Part shown: piece after piece, positions 1 through 8,259 of the stretch
Numbering within the stretch: the stretch's first letter is position 1
Layout of the letters: each line of letters opens with the position of its first letter
Source of the DNA: Clostridiales bacterium UBA6386
GTDB taxonomy: Bacteria; Bacillota; Clostridia; Oscillospirales; Oscillospiraceae
Direction: 5' to 3'
DNA length: 54,697 nucleotides
Assembly (NCBI GenBank): GCA_002437585.1
Contig: DJQM01000016.1
Span: 19,726-74,422 of the forward strand
Notes under the pieces: model-generated
The model's database searches: none
The model's input: only the letters and a program-made list of their open reading frames with translations
Told to the model about the DNA's origin: nothing
Made by a program: the position numbers and the translations under genes

Positions 1-530
1 CCAAGCTGGCCGGCGGCGTGGCGGTCATTAAGGTGGGCGCAGCCACTGAGGTGGAGATGAAGGAAAAGAAGCTCCGCATCGAAGACGCCCTCAACGCCAC
101 CCGCGCCGCTGTGGAGGAAGGCATCGTGGCCGGCGGCGGTACCGCCCAGGTCAACGCCATCCCCGCTGTGGAGGAGCTGGTTTCCACTCTGCACGGCGAC
201 GAGAAGACCGGCGCCCGGATCATCGCCGCTGCCCTGCAGGCGCCTATCCGCCAGATCGCCGAGAACGCCGGTGTGGACGGAAGCGTGGTCTACGAGAAGA
301 TCCGCACCTGCGGCAAGGTTGGCTTCGGCTACAACGCCTACACCGAGGACTATGTGGACATGATTGCCAGCGGCATCGTGGATCCCACCAAGGTCACCCG
401 TTCCTCTCTGGAGAACGCCGCCTCCATCGCCGGCTGCGTGCTGACCACCGAGAGCCTGGTCGTGGACAAGCCCGATCCCGCCGCCGACGCGGCCGCTGCC
501 GCCGCTGCCGGTCAGGCCGGTATGTACTAA
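1..530 (+). CDS. groEL: Chaperonin GroEL, C-terminal part (5' end outside window)
   Basis: The reading frame is open from base 3 and ends at TAA 528-530. It encodes the last ~175 residues of the 60-kDa chaperonin, which folds proteins in an ATP-driven double ring with GroES. Recognisable segments are GGVAVIKVGAATEVEMKEKK, the EEGIVAGGG stretch, APIRQIAENAG, GYNAYTEDYVDM and the ENAASIAGCVLTTE helix; these belong to the intermediate and equatorial domains. The tail is unusual: instead of the common repeated GGM, it is an alanine-rich run ending GQAGMY. A strong terminator follows at once, so this is the last gene of its (presumably groES-groEL) operon. Identity is very secure. Confidence 0.97.
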   Translation, partial: KLAGGVAVIKVGAATEVEMKEKKLRIEDALNATRAAVEEGIVAGGGTAQVNAIPAVEELVSTLHGDEKTGARIIAAALQAPIRQIAENAGVDGSVVYEKIRTCGKVGFGYNAYTEDYVDMIASGIVDPTKVTRSSLENAASIAGCVLTTESLVVDKPDPAADAAAAAAAGQAGMY

Positions 531-553
531 GCCGGATCGGCTCCAAACGAAAC

Positions 554-585
554 AAACCGGAACCCGCGAGGGTTCCGGTTTTTCG
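554..585 (+). terminator. Rho-independent terminator of groEL
   Basis: A perfect 12-bp stem (554-565 with 570-581, loop GCGA) runs into a short T tract, 24 bases after the groEL stop. It should end the chaperonin transcript before the convergent carboxypeptidase gene. Confidence 0.9.
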
Positions 586-636
586 TTTCGGGAGGGTTCA
601 CACGGTCAGCTGAAGGAAGCGTCATCGCAAACCGGA

Positions 637-1794
637 TTACTCCGTTCCCTCCTTCGCCATGGCGGCTTTGCGCAGAACCGCGAGAAAAATATCCCCGGTG
701 GTAAGCTTTTCCACATCCTCCGCCGCCACCAGCGGAATCTGCCGCAGGATCTGCTCCCCGGACTTGACGGCAAGGCTTCCCAGGGTCTGCCCACGGGTCA
801 CCGGGGCGGCCACGCTTTCCTTCAGGGAAATTTCCGTGGTGATGCCGCTTCGCTGACTTTTTTCAATGAGCATCCCGGCGGATTCCGCCATCCGAGCCGG
901 AACCTGCGCCTGCTTTCCCAAGCGGACGGCTACCTGGGGCAGCGCCTCCGGCTCCGGAGTCACCACCGCGAAATTGGCAAAGCCGTAGTCCAGCAGCTCC
1001 TTGCAGGCGGCGTTCCGGGTCTGGCTGGTTCTGGCTCCCATGACCACGGCAATCAGCTCCATGCCCTCCTTCTGGGCGGAGGCGGACAGGCAGTAGCCCG
1101 CACCGGAAGTATAGCCGGTTTTCAGCCCCGTGGCTCCGGGATAGAACCGGATCAGCTTGTTGGTATTGGACAGGCCGAAGGTACCGTTGCGGACGGTGTC
1201 CATCCAGATGGTGGTGTACTTCTTGATATCGGGATGGTTTTTCAGCAGCTCCCGGGACATGAGGGCGATGTCATAGGCACTGGTGCGGTGAAGCCTTGCG
1301 CTGTCGTCGTCGTCCAGGCCGGTGCAGTTGACGAAATGGGTGTCCTGCATTCCCAGCTCCTTCGCCCGCTGGTTCATGGCCTCCACGAAGGCACTTTCCG
1401 AGCCGCTGATGTGTTCGGCCATGGCGCAGGCGCAGTCGTTGGCTGAGGACACGGCGATGGACTTGAGCATATCCGATGCGCGCATGGTCTCCCCGGCCTT
1501 CAGGTAAATCTGACTGCCCCCCTTGGCCGCCGCGGCCTCCGAGGCGGTGACGGTGTCCGCCAGGGAAATTTTCCCGGAATCCACCGCTTCCATAATCAGC
1601 AGCATGGTCATGACCTTGGTGACGCTGGCGGGAGCCAGTGCCTCGTGGGAATTGTGCTCGTAGAGCACCGTGCCGGTGGTCACGTCCATGAGCACCGCGC
1701 TTTTCCCCGCCTCCGCCAGAGTGGCCGCCCCGGCACTCAGCGGCAGCGCGGCAAGCAGCAAAACGCCCAGGGCGGCTGCCAGAATCCTCTTCAT
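637..1794 (-). CDS. D-alanyl-D-alanine carboxypeptidase (PBP5/DacF type, peptidase S11)
   Basis: Exported penicillin-binding protein that trims the terminal D-Ala from peptidoglycan stem peptides. The start at 1794 is chosen because GGAGGGG lies just upstream of the ATG and the product then opens with a clean signal peptide (MKRILAAALGVLLLAALPLS, cut near AGA). All three active-site motifs are present: SVTK near residue 57, SSAND (SxN), and LKTGYTSGAG (KTG). A C-terminal beta-rich domain of about 100 residues follows, as in PBP5. There is no obvious amphipathic membrane anchor beyond it. Length (385 aa) is normal. The assignment to the DacF branch, often sporulation-linked in Firmicutes, is inference. 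Confidence 0.93.
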   Translation of the reverse strand: MKRILAAALGVLLLAALPLSAGAATLAEAGKSAVLMDVTTGTVLYEHNSHEALAPASVTKVMTMLLIMEAVDSGKISLADTVTASEAAAAKGGSQIYLKAGETMRASDMLKSIAVSSANDCACAMAEHISGSESAFVEAMNQRAKELGMQDTHFVNCTGLDDDDSARLHRTSAYDIALMSRELLKNHPDIKKYTTIWMDTVRNGTFGLSNTNKLIRFYPGATGLKTGYTSGAGYCLSASAQKEGMELIAVVMGARTSQTRNAACKELLDYGFANFAVVTPEPEALPQVAVRLGKQAQVPARMAESAGMLIEKSQRSGITTEISLKESVAAPVTRGQTLGSLAVKSGEQILRQIPLVAAEDVEKLTTGDIFLAVLRKAAMAKEGTE

Positions 1795-1853
1795 AGTAAC
1801 CCCTCCTCGCCTTTGCTTCATTTTACGCCGGAGGTTCCGGAAATATGATTTTT

Positions 1854-1926
1854 GGGAAGCTCTGAATCCGTCGCCGGAGCCAAAATCTTCTGCCGCCGGC
1901 TCTTGCCGACGGAATCAGAGCTTCCC
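1854..1926. repeat. Long imperfect hairpin upstream of the carboxypeptidase gene
   Basis: Twenty-base arms (1854-1873 and 1907-1926) are inverted copies with one mismatch, and a second internal inverted repeat (GCCGGAGCC...GGCTC) lies between them. There is no T tract on either strand, so it is not a simple terminator. It lies 60 bp upstream of the minus-strand start and could be a leader structure or a small palindromic element. Confidence 0.6.
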
Positions 1927-2077
1927 TCACCATAGGAAAAATGGATTCCGGGGATAAGGAGAAAAATATTCCGAAACCCTATTGACATTGCATAAAGCAG
2001 GAAGTAGAATATCGTGAAAAATGACGACAAACCGGCTTCCGACTTTCTCGGAACCGGATTTCTTTTGAGGTGATTTT

Positions 2078-3472
2078 ATGGAGAAAAGCGGTGCCCGTGA
2101 TCTGACTGTAGGCTCCCCTATGGGGCTGATTCTTGCCTTTATGCTGCCACTGCTCTTCGGGCTTCTGTTCCAGCAGTTTTACAGCATGGTGGACACCGTG
2201 GTGGTGGGTAAATTCCTGGGGGTGGAGGCTCTGGCGGGGGTCGGCTCCACCGGCTCCGTGAATTTCCTGGTGCTGGGGCTGTGCAACGGCGTGTGCGCCG
2301 GATTTGCCATCCCCGTGGCGCAGAAGTTCGGCCAGAAGGATTTTGACGGCCTGCGCAAATTCGTGGGCAACATGATCTGGCTGGGCACCGCCATCGCATT
2401 TGTCGTGACCCTGACCACCACCGTCCTGTGCCGCCAGATCCTGACCTGGATGGACACTCCGGCGGATACCTTTGACTATGCCTACAACTATATCTGGGTG
2501 ATCTTCCTGGGAATCCCGGCCACCATGCTCTACAATCTGCTCTCCGGCATCATCCGCTCCCTGGGCGACTCCCGGACGCCGCTGGTATTTCTGATTCTGT
2601 CGAGCCTTCTGAACGTGGGGCTGGACATCCTGTTCATCGTCACCTTCCGGATGGGGGTGGCGGGTGCCGGCTGGGCCACCCTTCTCAGCCAGCTGATTTC
2701 CGGCGTGCTGTGTCTTGCGTACATGGTAAAGCGGTTCCCGGTGCTCCACCTGAGCCGGGAGGATCTGCGGCTGCGAAGAATCTATGTCTGGCACCTTCTC
2801 GACATGGGTCTTCCCATGGGGCTTCAGTATTCCATCACCGCCATCGGCAGCATCCTGCTTCAGACCGCGGTGAACGGTCTGGGCGCCAACGCCATGGCGG
2901 CGGTGACCGCCGGCAACAAGGTCTACATGCTCTGCGCCTGCCCCTACGATGCCATCGGTACTACCGCGGCCACCTTCGCCGGTCAGAATCTGGGCGCGGG
3001 GAAGCCGGAGCGGATTCACCGGGGGGTCTGGGCCTGCACCATTCTGGGCATCGTCTACGCGGCCATAATCTACGCCGCCATGTATTTCTGGGGACGGGAT
3101 CTGTGCCTGATGTTCCTGGACACCAAGGACACCCGGGCGGTGGAGGTCATCGGCGGTCTGAGCCGTCAGTTTCTGCTGGTGAACCTGGCCTTCTATGTGC
3201 CGCTGCTGTTCGTAAATCTTTTGCGCTTCACCATTCAGGGACTTGGCTTTTCGGAATTCGCGGTGCTGGCCGGAGTCTTCGAGATGATCGCCCGAGGCGT
3301 GTTCGGGCTGTGCCTGGTGCCTCTGCTGGGCTTTGACGCGGTGTGCTACGCCAGCCCCGCGGCCTGGGTCATGGCTGACCTGTTCCTGTTCCCGGCCTAT
3401 GTCCACTGCATGAAAAAGCGGGGCTTTTCCTTCGGGAAAAAGAGCGGACGGGCGGAAAAAGCCCCGGTATAA
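2078..3472 (+). CDS. MATE family efflux transporter
   Basis: Integral membrane exporter of the multidrug and toxic compound extrusion family (464 aa, usual length), driving drug or toxin export with a Na+ or H+ gradient. The sequence has the expected two-fold arrangement of about 12 hydrophobic helices. Typical segments include the N-terminal GSPMGLILAFMLPLLFGLLFQ, FYSMVDTVVVGKFLGVEAL, the NLLSGIIRSLGDSRTPL loop, and in the second half MGLPMGLQYSITAIGSILLQ. The start has GAGGTG eight bases upstream. It is a single-gene unit. The substrate cannot be told from sequence. Confidence 0.95.
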   Translation: MEKSGARDLTVGSPMGLILAFMLPLLFGLLFQQFYSMVDTVVVGKFLGVEALAGVGSTGSVNFLVLGLCNGVCAGFAIPVAQKFGQKDFDGLRKFVGNMIWLGTAIAFVVTLTTTVLCRQILTWMDTPADTFDYAYNYIWVIFLGIPATMLYNLLSGIIRSLGDSRTPLVFLILSSLLNVGLDILFIVTFRMGVAGAGWATLLSQLISGVLCLAYMVKRFPVLHLSREDLRLRRIYVWHLLDMGLPMGLQYSITAIGSILLQTAVNGLGANAMAAVTAGNKVYMLCACPYDAIGTTAATFAGQNLGAGKPERIHRGVWACTILGIVYAAIIYAAMYFWGRDLCLMFLDTKDTRAVEVIGGLSRQFLLVNLAFYVPLLFVNLLRFTIQGLGFSEFAVLAGVFEMIARGVFGLCLVPLLGFDAVCYASPAAWVMADLFLFPAYVHCMKKRGFSFGKKSGRAEKAPV

Positions 3473-3564
3473 CAAAAAGGGAATGCTTCCCATAATCCTT
3501 TCCTTTCTCAGAAAACAAGCCGATTTTCGATGAAAAATTGGACAGTTTCTCCAAAAATTCTTCT

Positions 3565-3594
3565 TTTCCCCTTTTCCTATGGAAAAAGGGGAAA
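3565..3594. terminator. Bidirectional-looking hairpin between MATE and hydrogenase genes
   Basis: TTTCCCCTTTT pairs with the AAAA...GGGGAAA arm around a short CC-TAT-GG tip. The T- and A-rich arms would let it act in either direction. It lies 93 bp after the MATE stop and 58 bp before the hydrogenase start, so it probably separates the two transcripts. Confidence 0.5.
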
Positions 3595-3651
3595 GCTTAT
3601 GCTATACTTGCTTTACAATAATGAAAACAATATATATGGAGGAGTACCGTA

Positions 3652-5160
3652 ATGCGTGGAATCCCATCTCTCATCACCGATATCCGGAAAAAGGTCTTTA
3701 CCGAGGTTGCCAGAATGGCTTACGCCGGCGGCGACTTCACCAGCGCGGAGGATCTGCCCTACAAGATCGTTCCCGGCGACCAGCCGCTCCACCGGGAATC
3801 CATTTTCCTGGAGCGGGCCATCGCCGGGGAGCGGGTGCGCCTGGCCATGGGTCTGGACATCCGACCCATTCAGACCCGGAGCCTGGTAACCGAGGGCATG
3901 GACGCCGCCGCCGTGGCCGAGAAGTACTACGAGCCGCCCCTTATCAATATCATTCCCTACGCCTGCCATGCCTGCCCCACCAACCAGTACAAGGTCACCG
4001 TGGGCTGCCAGAACTGTCTGGCCGCCTCCTGCCAGCAGGTTTGCCCCAGGGGAGCCATTTCCTTCGTCAATGGCAGAAGCCACATTGACCCGGACAAGTG
4101 CATCCGCTGCGGCAGGTGCGCCAACGCCTGCCCCTATCACGCCATCATCCACCTGGAGCGACCCTGCCAGGTCTCCTGCGGTATGGACGCCATCGGCTGC
4201 GACGAGCACGGCAAGGCGACGATCAATCAGGATAAGTGCGTGGCCTGCGGACAGTGCCTGGTGTCCTGCCCCTTCGGCGCCATTGTGGACAAGGGTCAGA
4301 TTTTCCAGGTGATCCAGTCCATTCTCAAGGGGGACAAGGTCATTGCCATCGTGGCGCCCGCCTTCGTCGGCCAGTTCAGCGGCATGGTGTCCCCGGGCAA
4401 GCTGGTGACGGCCATGAAGAAGCTGGGCTTTGACTCCGTGGCGGAGGTGGCCATCGGCGCGGATATGTGCACCATTGAGGAGGCTAAGGATTTCCTGAGG
4501 AAGGTGCCCGCCGAGCAGGACTACATGGCCACCTCCTGCTGCCCTGCCTGGCATTCCATGATCGGCAAGCTCTTCCCCGGTGAGTCTAAGAAGGTCTCCA
4601 TGACCCTGACCCCTATGGTCTTCACCGCCCGGCTCATGAAGAAGGAGCATCCGGAGTGCAAGGTGGTCTTCGTCGGCCCCTGCGCCGCCAAGAAGCTGGA
4701 GGCCATCCGGGCGGATATCCGCTCCGATGTGGACTTTGTGCTGACCTTCGAGGAGCTGATGGGCATGTTCGAGGCCAAGGAGATTGACTTTGCCACCCTG
4801 GAGGAATCCGAGGGTCTGAACGAGGGCACCAGTGCGGGTCGTGGCTTTGCTGTGTCCGGAGGCGTCGCCCAGGCGGTGACCAATCTGATCCAGGAGACCC
4901 ATCCAGACCTGGAGGTGAAGACCGCCCGGGCGGAGGGGCTCCGGGACTGCCGGAAGCTGATGGTGCTGGCCAAGGCCGGCAAGTACAAGGGCTATCTTCT
5001 GGAGGGCATGGCCTGCCCCGGCGGCTGTGTGGCCGGCGCGGGCACCATCCTGCCGGTGGACAAGGCCGCCAGGTTTGTGGAGAAGTACAGCAAGGAGGCG
5101 GCCAAGGCCTCCCCCACCCAGTCCGCCTACCGGGATGCCGGCGAGGGACTGGAGGATTAA
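3652..5160 (+). CDS. Monomeric [FeFe] hydrogenase, group B-like
   Basis: Cytoplasmic iron-only hydrogenase of 502 aa. An N-terminal Cys-rich section (CHACP, CQNCLAASCQQVCP) leads into two [4Fe-4S] ferredoxin motifs, CIRCGRCANACP near residue 150 and CVACGQCLVSCP near 196. The H-cluster domain follows with TSCCPAW (about 294), GPCAAKK (about 341) and EGMACPGGCVAGAG (about 452). The wording of these motifs and the lack of a NADH- or thioredoxin-like module fit group B monomeric enzymes of gut Clostridia rather than the bifurcating trimers; that grouping is by memory of the family. It probably uses ferredoxin. GGAGGAG precedes the ATG. No maturase genes are visible here. Confidence 0.93.
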   Translation: MRGIPSLITDIRKKVFTEVARMAYAGGDFTSAEDLPYKIVPGDQPLHRESIFLERAIAGERVRLAMGLDIRPIQTRSLVTEGMDAAAVAEKYYEPPLINIIPYACHACPTNQYKVTVGCQNCLAASCQQVCPRGAISFVNGRSHIDPDKCIRCGRCANACPYHAIIHLERPCQVSCGMDAIGCDEHGKATINQDKCVACGQCLVSCPFGAIVDKGQIFQVIQSILKGDKVIAIVAPAFVGQFSGMVSPGKLVTAMKKLGFDSVAEVAIGADMCTIEEAKDFLRKVPAEQDYMATSCCPAWHSMIGKLFPGESKKVSMTLTPMVFTARLMKKEHPECKVVFVGPCAAKKLEAIRADIRSDVDFVLTFEELMGMFEAKEIDFATLEESEGLNEGTSAGRGFAVSGGVAQAVTNLIQETHPDLEVKTARAEGLRDCRKLMVLAKAGKYKGYLLEGMACPGGCVAGAGTILPVDKAARFVEKYSKEAAKASPTQSAYRDAGEGLED

Positions 5161-5170
5161 GCGATTATCA

Positions 5171-5213
5171 GAAAGCCCAGGGCACGGTGCTATGCACCGT
5201 GCCCTGGGCTTTC
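5171..5213 (+). terminator. Hydrogenase terminator
   Basis: A perfect 20-bp stem (5171-5190 with 5194-5213, loop TAT) starts 10 bases after the hydrogenase stop. The T run is weak (TTTC within the arm), but the stem is exceptionally strong. Confidence 0.8.
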
Positions 5214-5331
5214 CTGTAAATAATGATTGCAGAATCATCGATAGAACCAGTAGGGGCGGTCAGTGGCCGCCCGCTTTTTATGCTCTTTCGGTGCATAGCG
5301 AGACCCAAAATTTTCTTTTGGGTATCGTATA

Positions 5332-5475
5332 ACGCATGTCATTGCGAACCAGTGTCGCAACACTGGTGTGGCAATCCGTTCCCCGCATTCTCCCTTGGCT
5401 CCCTCCAAAGGAGTGGGTGCCAAAGGAGATACGGATTGCCACGTCGGCCGCTGGCCTCCTCGCAATGACATGCGT
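5332..5475. repeat. Palindromic MITE-like repeat, fullest copy
   Basis: A 144-bp element bounded by 15-bp perfect terminal inverted repeats, ACGCATGTCATTGCG and CGCAATGACATGCGT. Inside it is a second palindrome (CCAGTGT...ACACTGG) followed by TGTGGCAATCCGT and a GGCTCCCTCC...GGAG stem. It occupies most of the 414-bp gap between the hydrogenase and DegV genes, which holds no gene I can support. Related pieces are at 7845-7880, 8141-8188, 9504-9545 and 15221-15340. It has no coding capacity. Confidence 0.8.
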
Positions 5476-5574
5476 GTCACAATCGCTTCCGCAAGAACGA
5501 TACCGAGCGTTACCCGGTAGTATTACGATTATTGCCCAGCTGGCGCACGCATTGGCTGTCGACCCGCCGTTGGC

Positions 5575-6435
5575 TCAGCGATGCTTCCCCAGGAAGAACA
5601 GAGCCAGGGTGCCAGGGCCGGAGTGAGAGCCGATGACCGCGCCCACATAGCTGATGACCACATCCTTCACGCCGCACTTCTCCTTGAGCTGGCGGCTTAG
5701 ATACTCCGCGTCCGACAGGCAGTCCCCGTGGGAAATAAACATGGTGGAATTGTCATAGCCCGCGCCCAGCTCCTGCGCCTTCTTCACCATGGCGTCGATG
5801 GCCGCCTTCCGGCCTCTGGCCTTGGTCATGTTGATCAGGTGTCCCTCGTCGTCCACATGCAGCAGGGGCTTGATCTGCAGCATGGTGCCCACCAAGGCCG
5901 TGGCCGCGCTGATCCGGCCTCCGCGCTTGAGGTACATCAGATCGTCCACGGTGAACCAGTGGCACAGGTGGAGCCGGTTATCCAGCACCCACTGAGCCAC
6001 TTCCTCCAGAGACAGTCCCGCGTCCCGCTTCCGGCAGGCGTACCACACGAGAAGCCCCTGACCCATGGAGGCGCAGAGGGTGTCAATGACCTGGATTTTC
6101 CGCTCCGGGTATTTTTCCTTCAGCTCCCCGGCGGCGATGACCGCGCTCTGGTAGGTGGTGGACAGGCCGGAGGAGAAGGCCAGCACCAGAACATCCTTTC
6201 CGGCGGCCAGGGATTCCTCCATGACCTGGCTCCAGCGGCTGGGGTTCACGGCGGAGGTCTTCGCCGCCTCTCCGGCTCGCAGACCCGCGTACATGTCCTT
6301 CAGACTGCCGTCATTTTTATCGTCAAAGGTATTCCCCCGGAACTCCACCGTCAGGGGCACAAAGGTAAGCCCAAGGGTCTTATACATGGGCGTGGGAAAA
6401 TCGCAGCAGGAATCGGTAATAATCTGAAAATCCAT
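5575..6435 (-). CDS. DegV family fatty-acid-binding protein
   Basis: Cytosolic two-domain lipid carrier (286 aa, normal length). DegV/FakB proteins hold a fatty acid and, in Firmicutes, can present it to the FakA kinase for incorporation into phospholipid. Characteristic features are the N-terminal ITDSCCDFP, the TSAVNPS segment, the ALAFSSGLSTTYQSA lipid-contact loop, IDTLCASMGQG, YLKRGGRIS and the C-terminal VGAVIGSHSGPGTLALFFLG. GGAGTG lies upstream of the ATG. Monocistronic, convergent with the hydrogenase gene. Which fatty acid it binds is unknown. Confidence 0.95.
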   Translation of the reverse strand: MDFQIITDSCCDFPTPMYKTLGLTFVPLTVEFRGNTFDDKNDGSLKDMYAGLRAGEAAKTSAVNPSRWSQVMEESLAAGKDVLVLAFSSGLSTTYQSAVIAAGELKEKYPERKIQVIDTLCASMGQGLLVWYACRKRDAGLSLEEVAQWVLDNRLHLCHWFTVDDLMYLKRGGRISAATALVGTMLQIKPLLHVDDEGHLINMTKARGRKAAIDAMVKKAQELGAGYDNSTMFISHGDCLSDAEYLSRQLKEKCGVKDVVISYVGAVIGSHSGPGTLALFFLGKHR

Positions 6436-6591
6436 TTTTCTTCACTCCGTTACTCTAGACCAACCGGGTACCTTCGTGTTATTATGGAAGGCGAACGGTT
6501 TTTACCTTGTTATCATACAATATTCCCGGCGGGAAGTCACGCCTTTCCTGGGAGAATCACCGGGGGCTGATTCCCACCGGGGGTAGAATTG

Positions 6592-6616
6592 GCAGCTCTA
6601 CTGTCAGTAGAGCTGC
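6592..6616 (+). promoter_or_regulatory. Leader hairpin before the CDF transporter
   Basis: Perfect 11-bp stem (GCAGCTCTACT and AGTAGAGCTGC, loop GTC) ending 28 bases before the start codon. The leader upstream is rich in GGCGGG and CCGGGGG segments. A metal-responsive leader would fit the gene, but I cannot match it to a known riboswitch class, so its role is open. Confidence 0.4.
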
Positions 6617-6643
6617 GATAAACGGCGTATTTTGGAGGATATT

Positions 6644-7816
6644 ATGACGAAATTGCTGTTTCGGCTGTTTGTAAAGGACGGGGAAAATCCGGAAGACCCC
6701 CGGGTGCGCGGGGCGGTGGGCACCCTGTCCGGCATGGTGGGCATTGTGTGCAATCTGCTGCTGTTCGGCTTCAAGCTGCTGGTGGGCAGTCTCACCGGCT
6801 CCGTGTCCATCACCGCCGATGCCGTGAATAACCTGTCCGACGCTTCCGGCTCCATCGTGACCTTCATCGGCTTCCGGGTGGCGGATAAGCCCGCGGACGC
6901 GGGGCACCCCTACGGCCACGCCCGGGCGGAATACTTAAGCGGTCTGGGGGTGGCGGTGCTGATTCTGGTTATCGGCGTGGAGCTGGCCAAGACCTCCGTG
7001 GGAAAAATTCTTCATCCTACCCCGGTGGCCTTTTCCGCTCTGGCGGCGGCGGTGCTGCTGGCTTCCATCGGCGTGAAGCTGTGGATGAGCCTGTTCAATC
7101 GGACACTGTCGAAGAAGATCGATTCCAAGGCGCTGCTGGCAACCGCCGCGGACAGCCGGAACGACTGCGTCACCACCGCCGCCGTGCTGGTGGCTTCCCT
7201 GTTTGAAAGCCGGTTCCGGATCCCCGTGGACGGCTGGATCGGCCTGGGGGTGGCGGCGTTCATTCTGTACAGCGGCTGGGGACTGGCCAAGGACACCGTT
7301 TCGCCCCTGCTGGGGGAGAACGCCGACCCGGAGCTGCGGGAAAAGCTGGTGGATTATATCGTCAGGCAGCCCAAGGTGCTGGGCTATCACGACCTGATGG
7401 TTCACGACTACGGCCCCGGCCAGCGGTTTGCCAGCATCCATGTGGAGATGGACTGCCGGGAGGATCCTCTGGAGTGCCACGAGATCATTGACGACATGGA
7501 GCGGGAGTGCCTGCGCAGTCACAATGTACACCTGGTGATCCACTATGACCCGGTGGTGGTGGACGACCCGGAGCTGGATCGGCTCCGGCGGCGGGTGACC
7601 TGCCTGCTGCAAAGCAAGGATCCCCGGCTGACCCTCCATGATTTCCGGATGATCCGGGGCAAGCGGCACATCAATCTGGTATTTGACGTGGTGATCCCCC
7701 GGGACTTAGAGCCGAAGAAGGAGGAGATCCGCGCCTTTGTGGAGGATACCCTGAACGCCGAGGGGGAGATCACCTACCATGTGACCATGACGTTTGACAT
7801 GGCGGAGTTCAATTAA
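6644..7816 (+). CDS. Cation diffusion facilitator (CDF) transporter
   Basis: Membrane exporter of divalent metals (Zn, Mn, Fe or Co), exchanged for protons. I place the start at ATG 6644 because GGAGG sits seven bases upstream; an earlier in-frame TTG at 6632 lies inside that ribosome site. The product is 390 aa. The transmembrane domain carries TADAVNNLSDASGS in helix 2 (metal-site D/N residues), GHPYGHAR, and ATAADSRNDCVTT in helix 5. A long cytoplasmic tail follows with two ferredoxin-like halves (QPKVLGYHDLMVHDYGPG..., then a second copy after residue 300), longer than the minimal CDF tail. Metal specificity cannot be read reliably. Confidence 0.95.
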   Translation: MTKLLFRLFVKDGENPEDPRVRGAVGTLSGMVGIVCNLLLFGFKLLVGSLTGSVSITADAVNNLSDASGSIVTFIGFRVADKPADAGHPYGHARAEYLSGLGVAVLILVIGVELAKTSVGKILHPTPVAFSALAAAVLLASIGVKLWMSLFNRTLSKKIDSKALLATAADSRNDCVTTAAVLVASLFESRFRIPVDGWIGLGVAAFILYSGWGLAKDTVSPLLGENADPELREKLVDYIVRQPKVLGYHDLMVHDYGPGQRFASIHVEMDCREDPLECHEIIDDMERECLRSHNVHLVIHYDPVVVDDPELDRLRRRVTCLLQSKDPRLTLHDFRMIRGKRHINLVFDVVIPRDLEPKKEEIRAFVEDTLNAEGEITYHVTMTFDMAEFN

Positions 7817-7844
7817 ATCTTGAATAGGGACGGAAAAGCTGTGG

Positions 7845-7880
7845 CATTGCCACGTCGGCTGTCGGCCTCCTCGCAATGAT
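7845..7880. repeat. Partial copy of the ATTGCG palindromic repeat
   Basis: Matches the right half of the 5332-5475 element (ATTGCCACGTCGGC...GGCCTCCTCGCAATGA). It lies in the 443-bp gene-free stretch 7817-8259. That stretch otherwise holds a GGGGGTGCT-type inverted repeat around 7967-8001, a hairpin at 8014-8041, another repeat copy at 8141-8188, and the terminator at 8211-8244. Confidence 0.7.
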
Positions 7881-8013
7881 ATTGTATCTTTCAGGCCTTT
7901 TCCGACAGACTCACCGATAGCAATCCGAAAGATTTTGACGCGGTTCGATAGGGCGGCCGGGGGGTACTTAGGGGGGCGGCTTTTCGGCAGCACCCCCTAA
8001 GCCGGCTTCTTAT

Positions 8014-8041
8014 CAATTTTCTTGCCGGGACAAGAAAATTG
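8014..8041. terminator. Strong intergenic hairpin
   Basis: Perfect 11-bp stem CAATTTTCTTG / CAAGAAAATTG with a CCGGGA loop. With A/T-rich arms it may terminate transcription from the CDF gene 200 bp upstream, though no long T run follows. Confidence 0.45.
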
Positions 8042-8140
8042 CCCCCGGAGGGATTAGAACCAAAAGTTTTTGGGAGGCTTGGAATATAAGGATAGACATG
8101 TAATTCTTCAAAATGTCGGAAATCCTGACGCTTTCAGGGG

Positions 8141-8188
8141 ACGCGGATTGCCGCGCCATCCTGCGGGATGGTGCGCAATGACATGCGT
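8141..8188. repeat. Short derivative of the ATTGCG palindromic repeat
   Basis: Begins ACGCGGATTGCCGCGCC and ends GGTGCGCAATGACATGCGT, with an internal CATCC...GGATG stem. It has the same ends as the 5332-5475 element but lacks its centre. Confidence 0.65.
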
Positions 8189-8210
8189 TACCTGGGTAGA
8201 ACCTGAGAAA

Positions 8211-8244
8211 TCAAAACCGGCGTGCCGCTTATCGCGGCACGCCG
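8211..8244 (-). terminator. Terminator of the surface-protein gene
   Basis: Read on the minus strand, an 11-bp perfect GC stem (8218-8228 with 8234-8244) is followed by GGTTTTGATTTC, 16 bases after the stop at 8260. Confidence 0.85.
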
Positions 8245-8259
8245 TGACCGTATACCCGC

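Noticed and set aside
1979..3493. Long minus-strand ORF over the MATE gene, and similar long antisense ORFs over the hydrogenase and other GC-rich genes
   Set aside because: They are mirror frames of codon-biased genes: odd His/Gln/Arg composition, no ribosome site, no family, and the opposite strand has a clear protein.
6470..6640. Known metal riboswitch before the CDF transporter
   Set aside because: There is a clear hairpin, but I could not match the conserved cores of the NiCo or yybP-ykoY classes.
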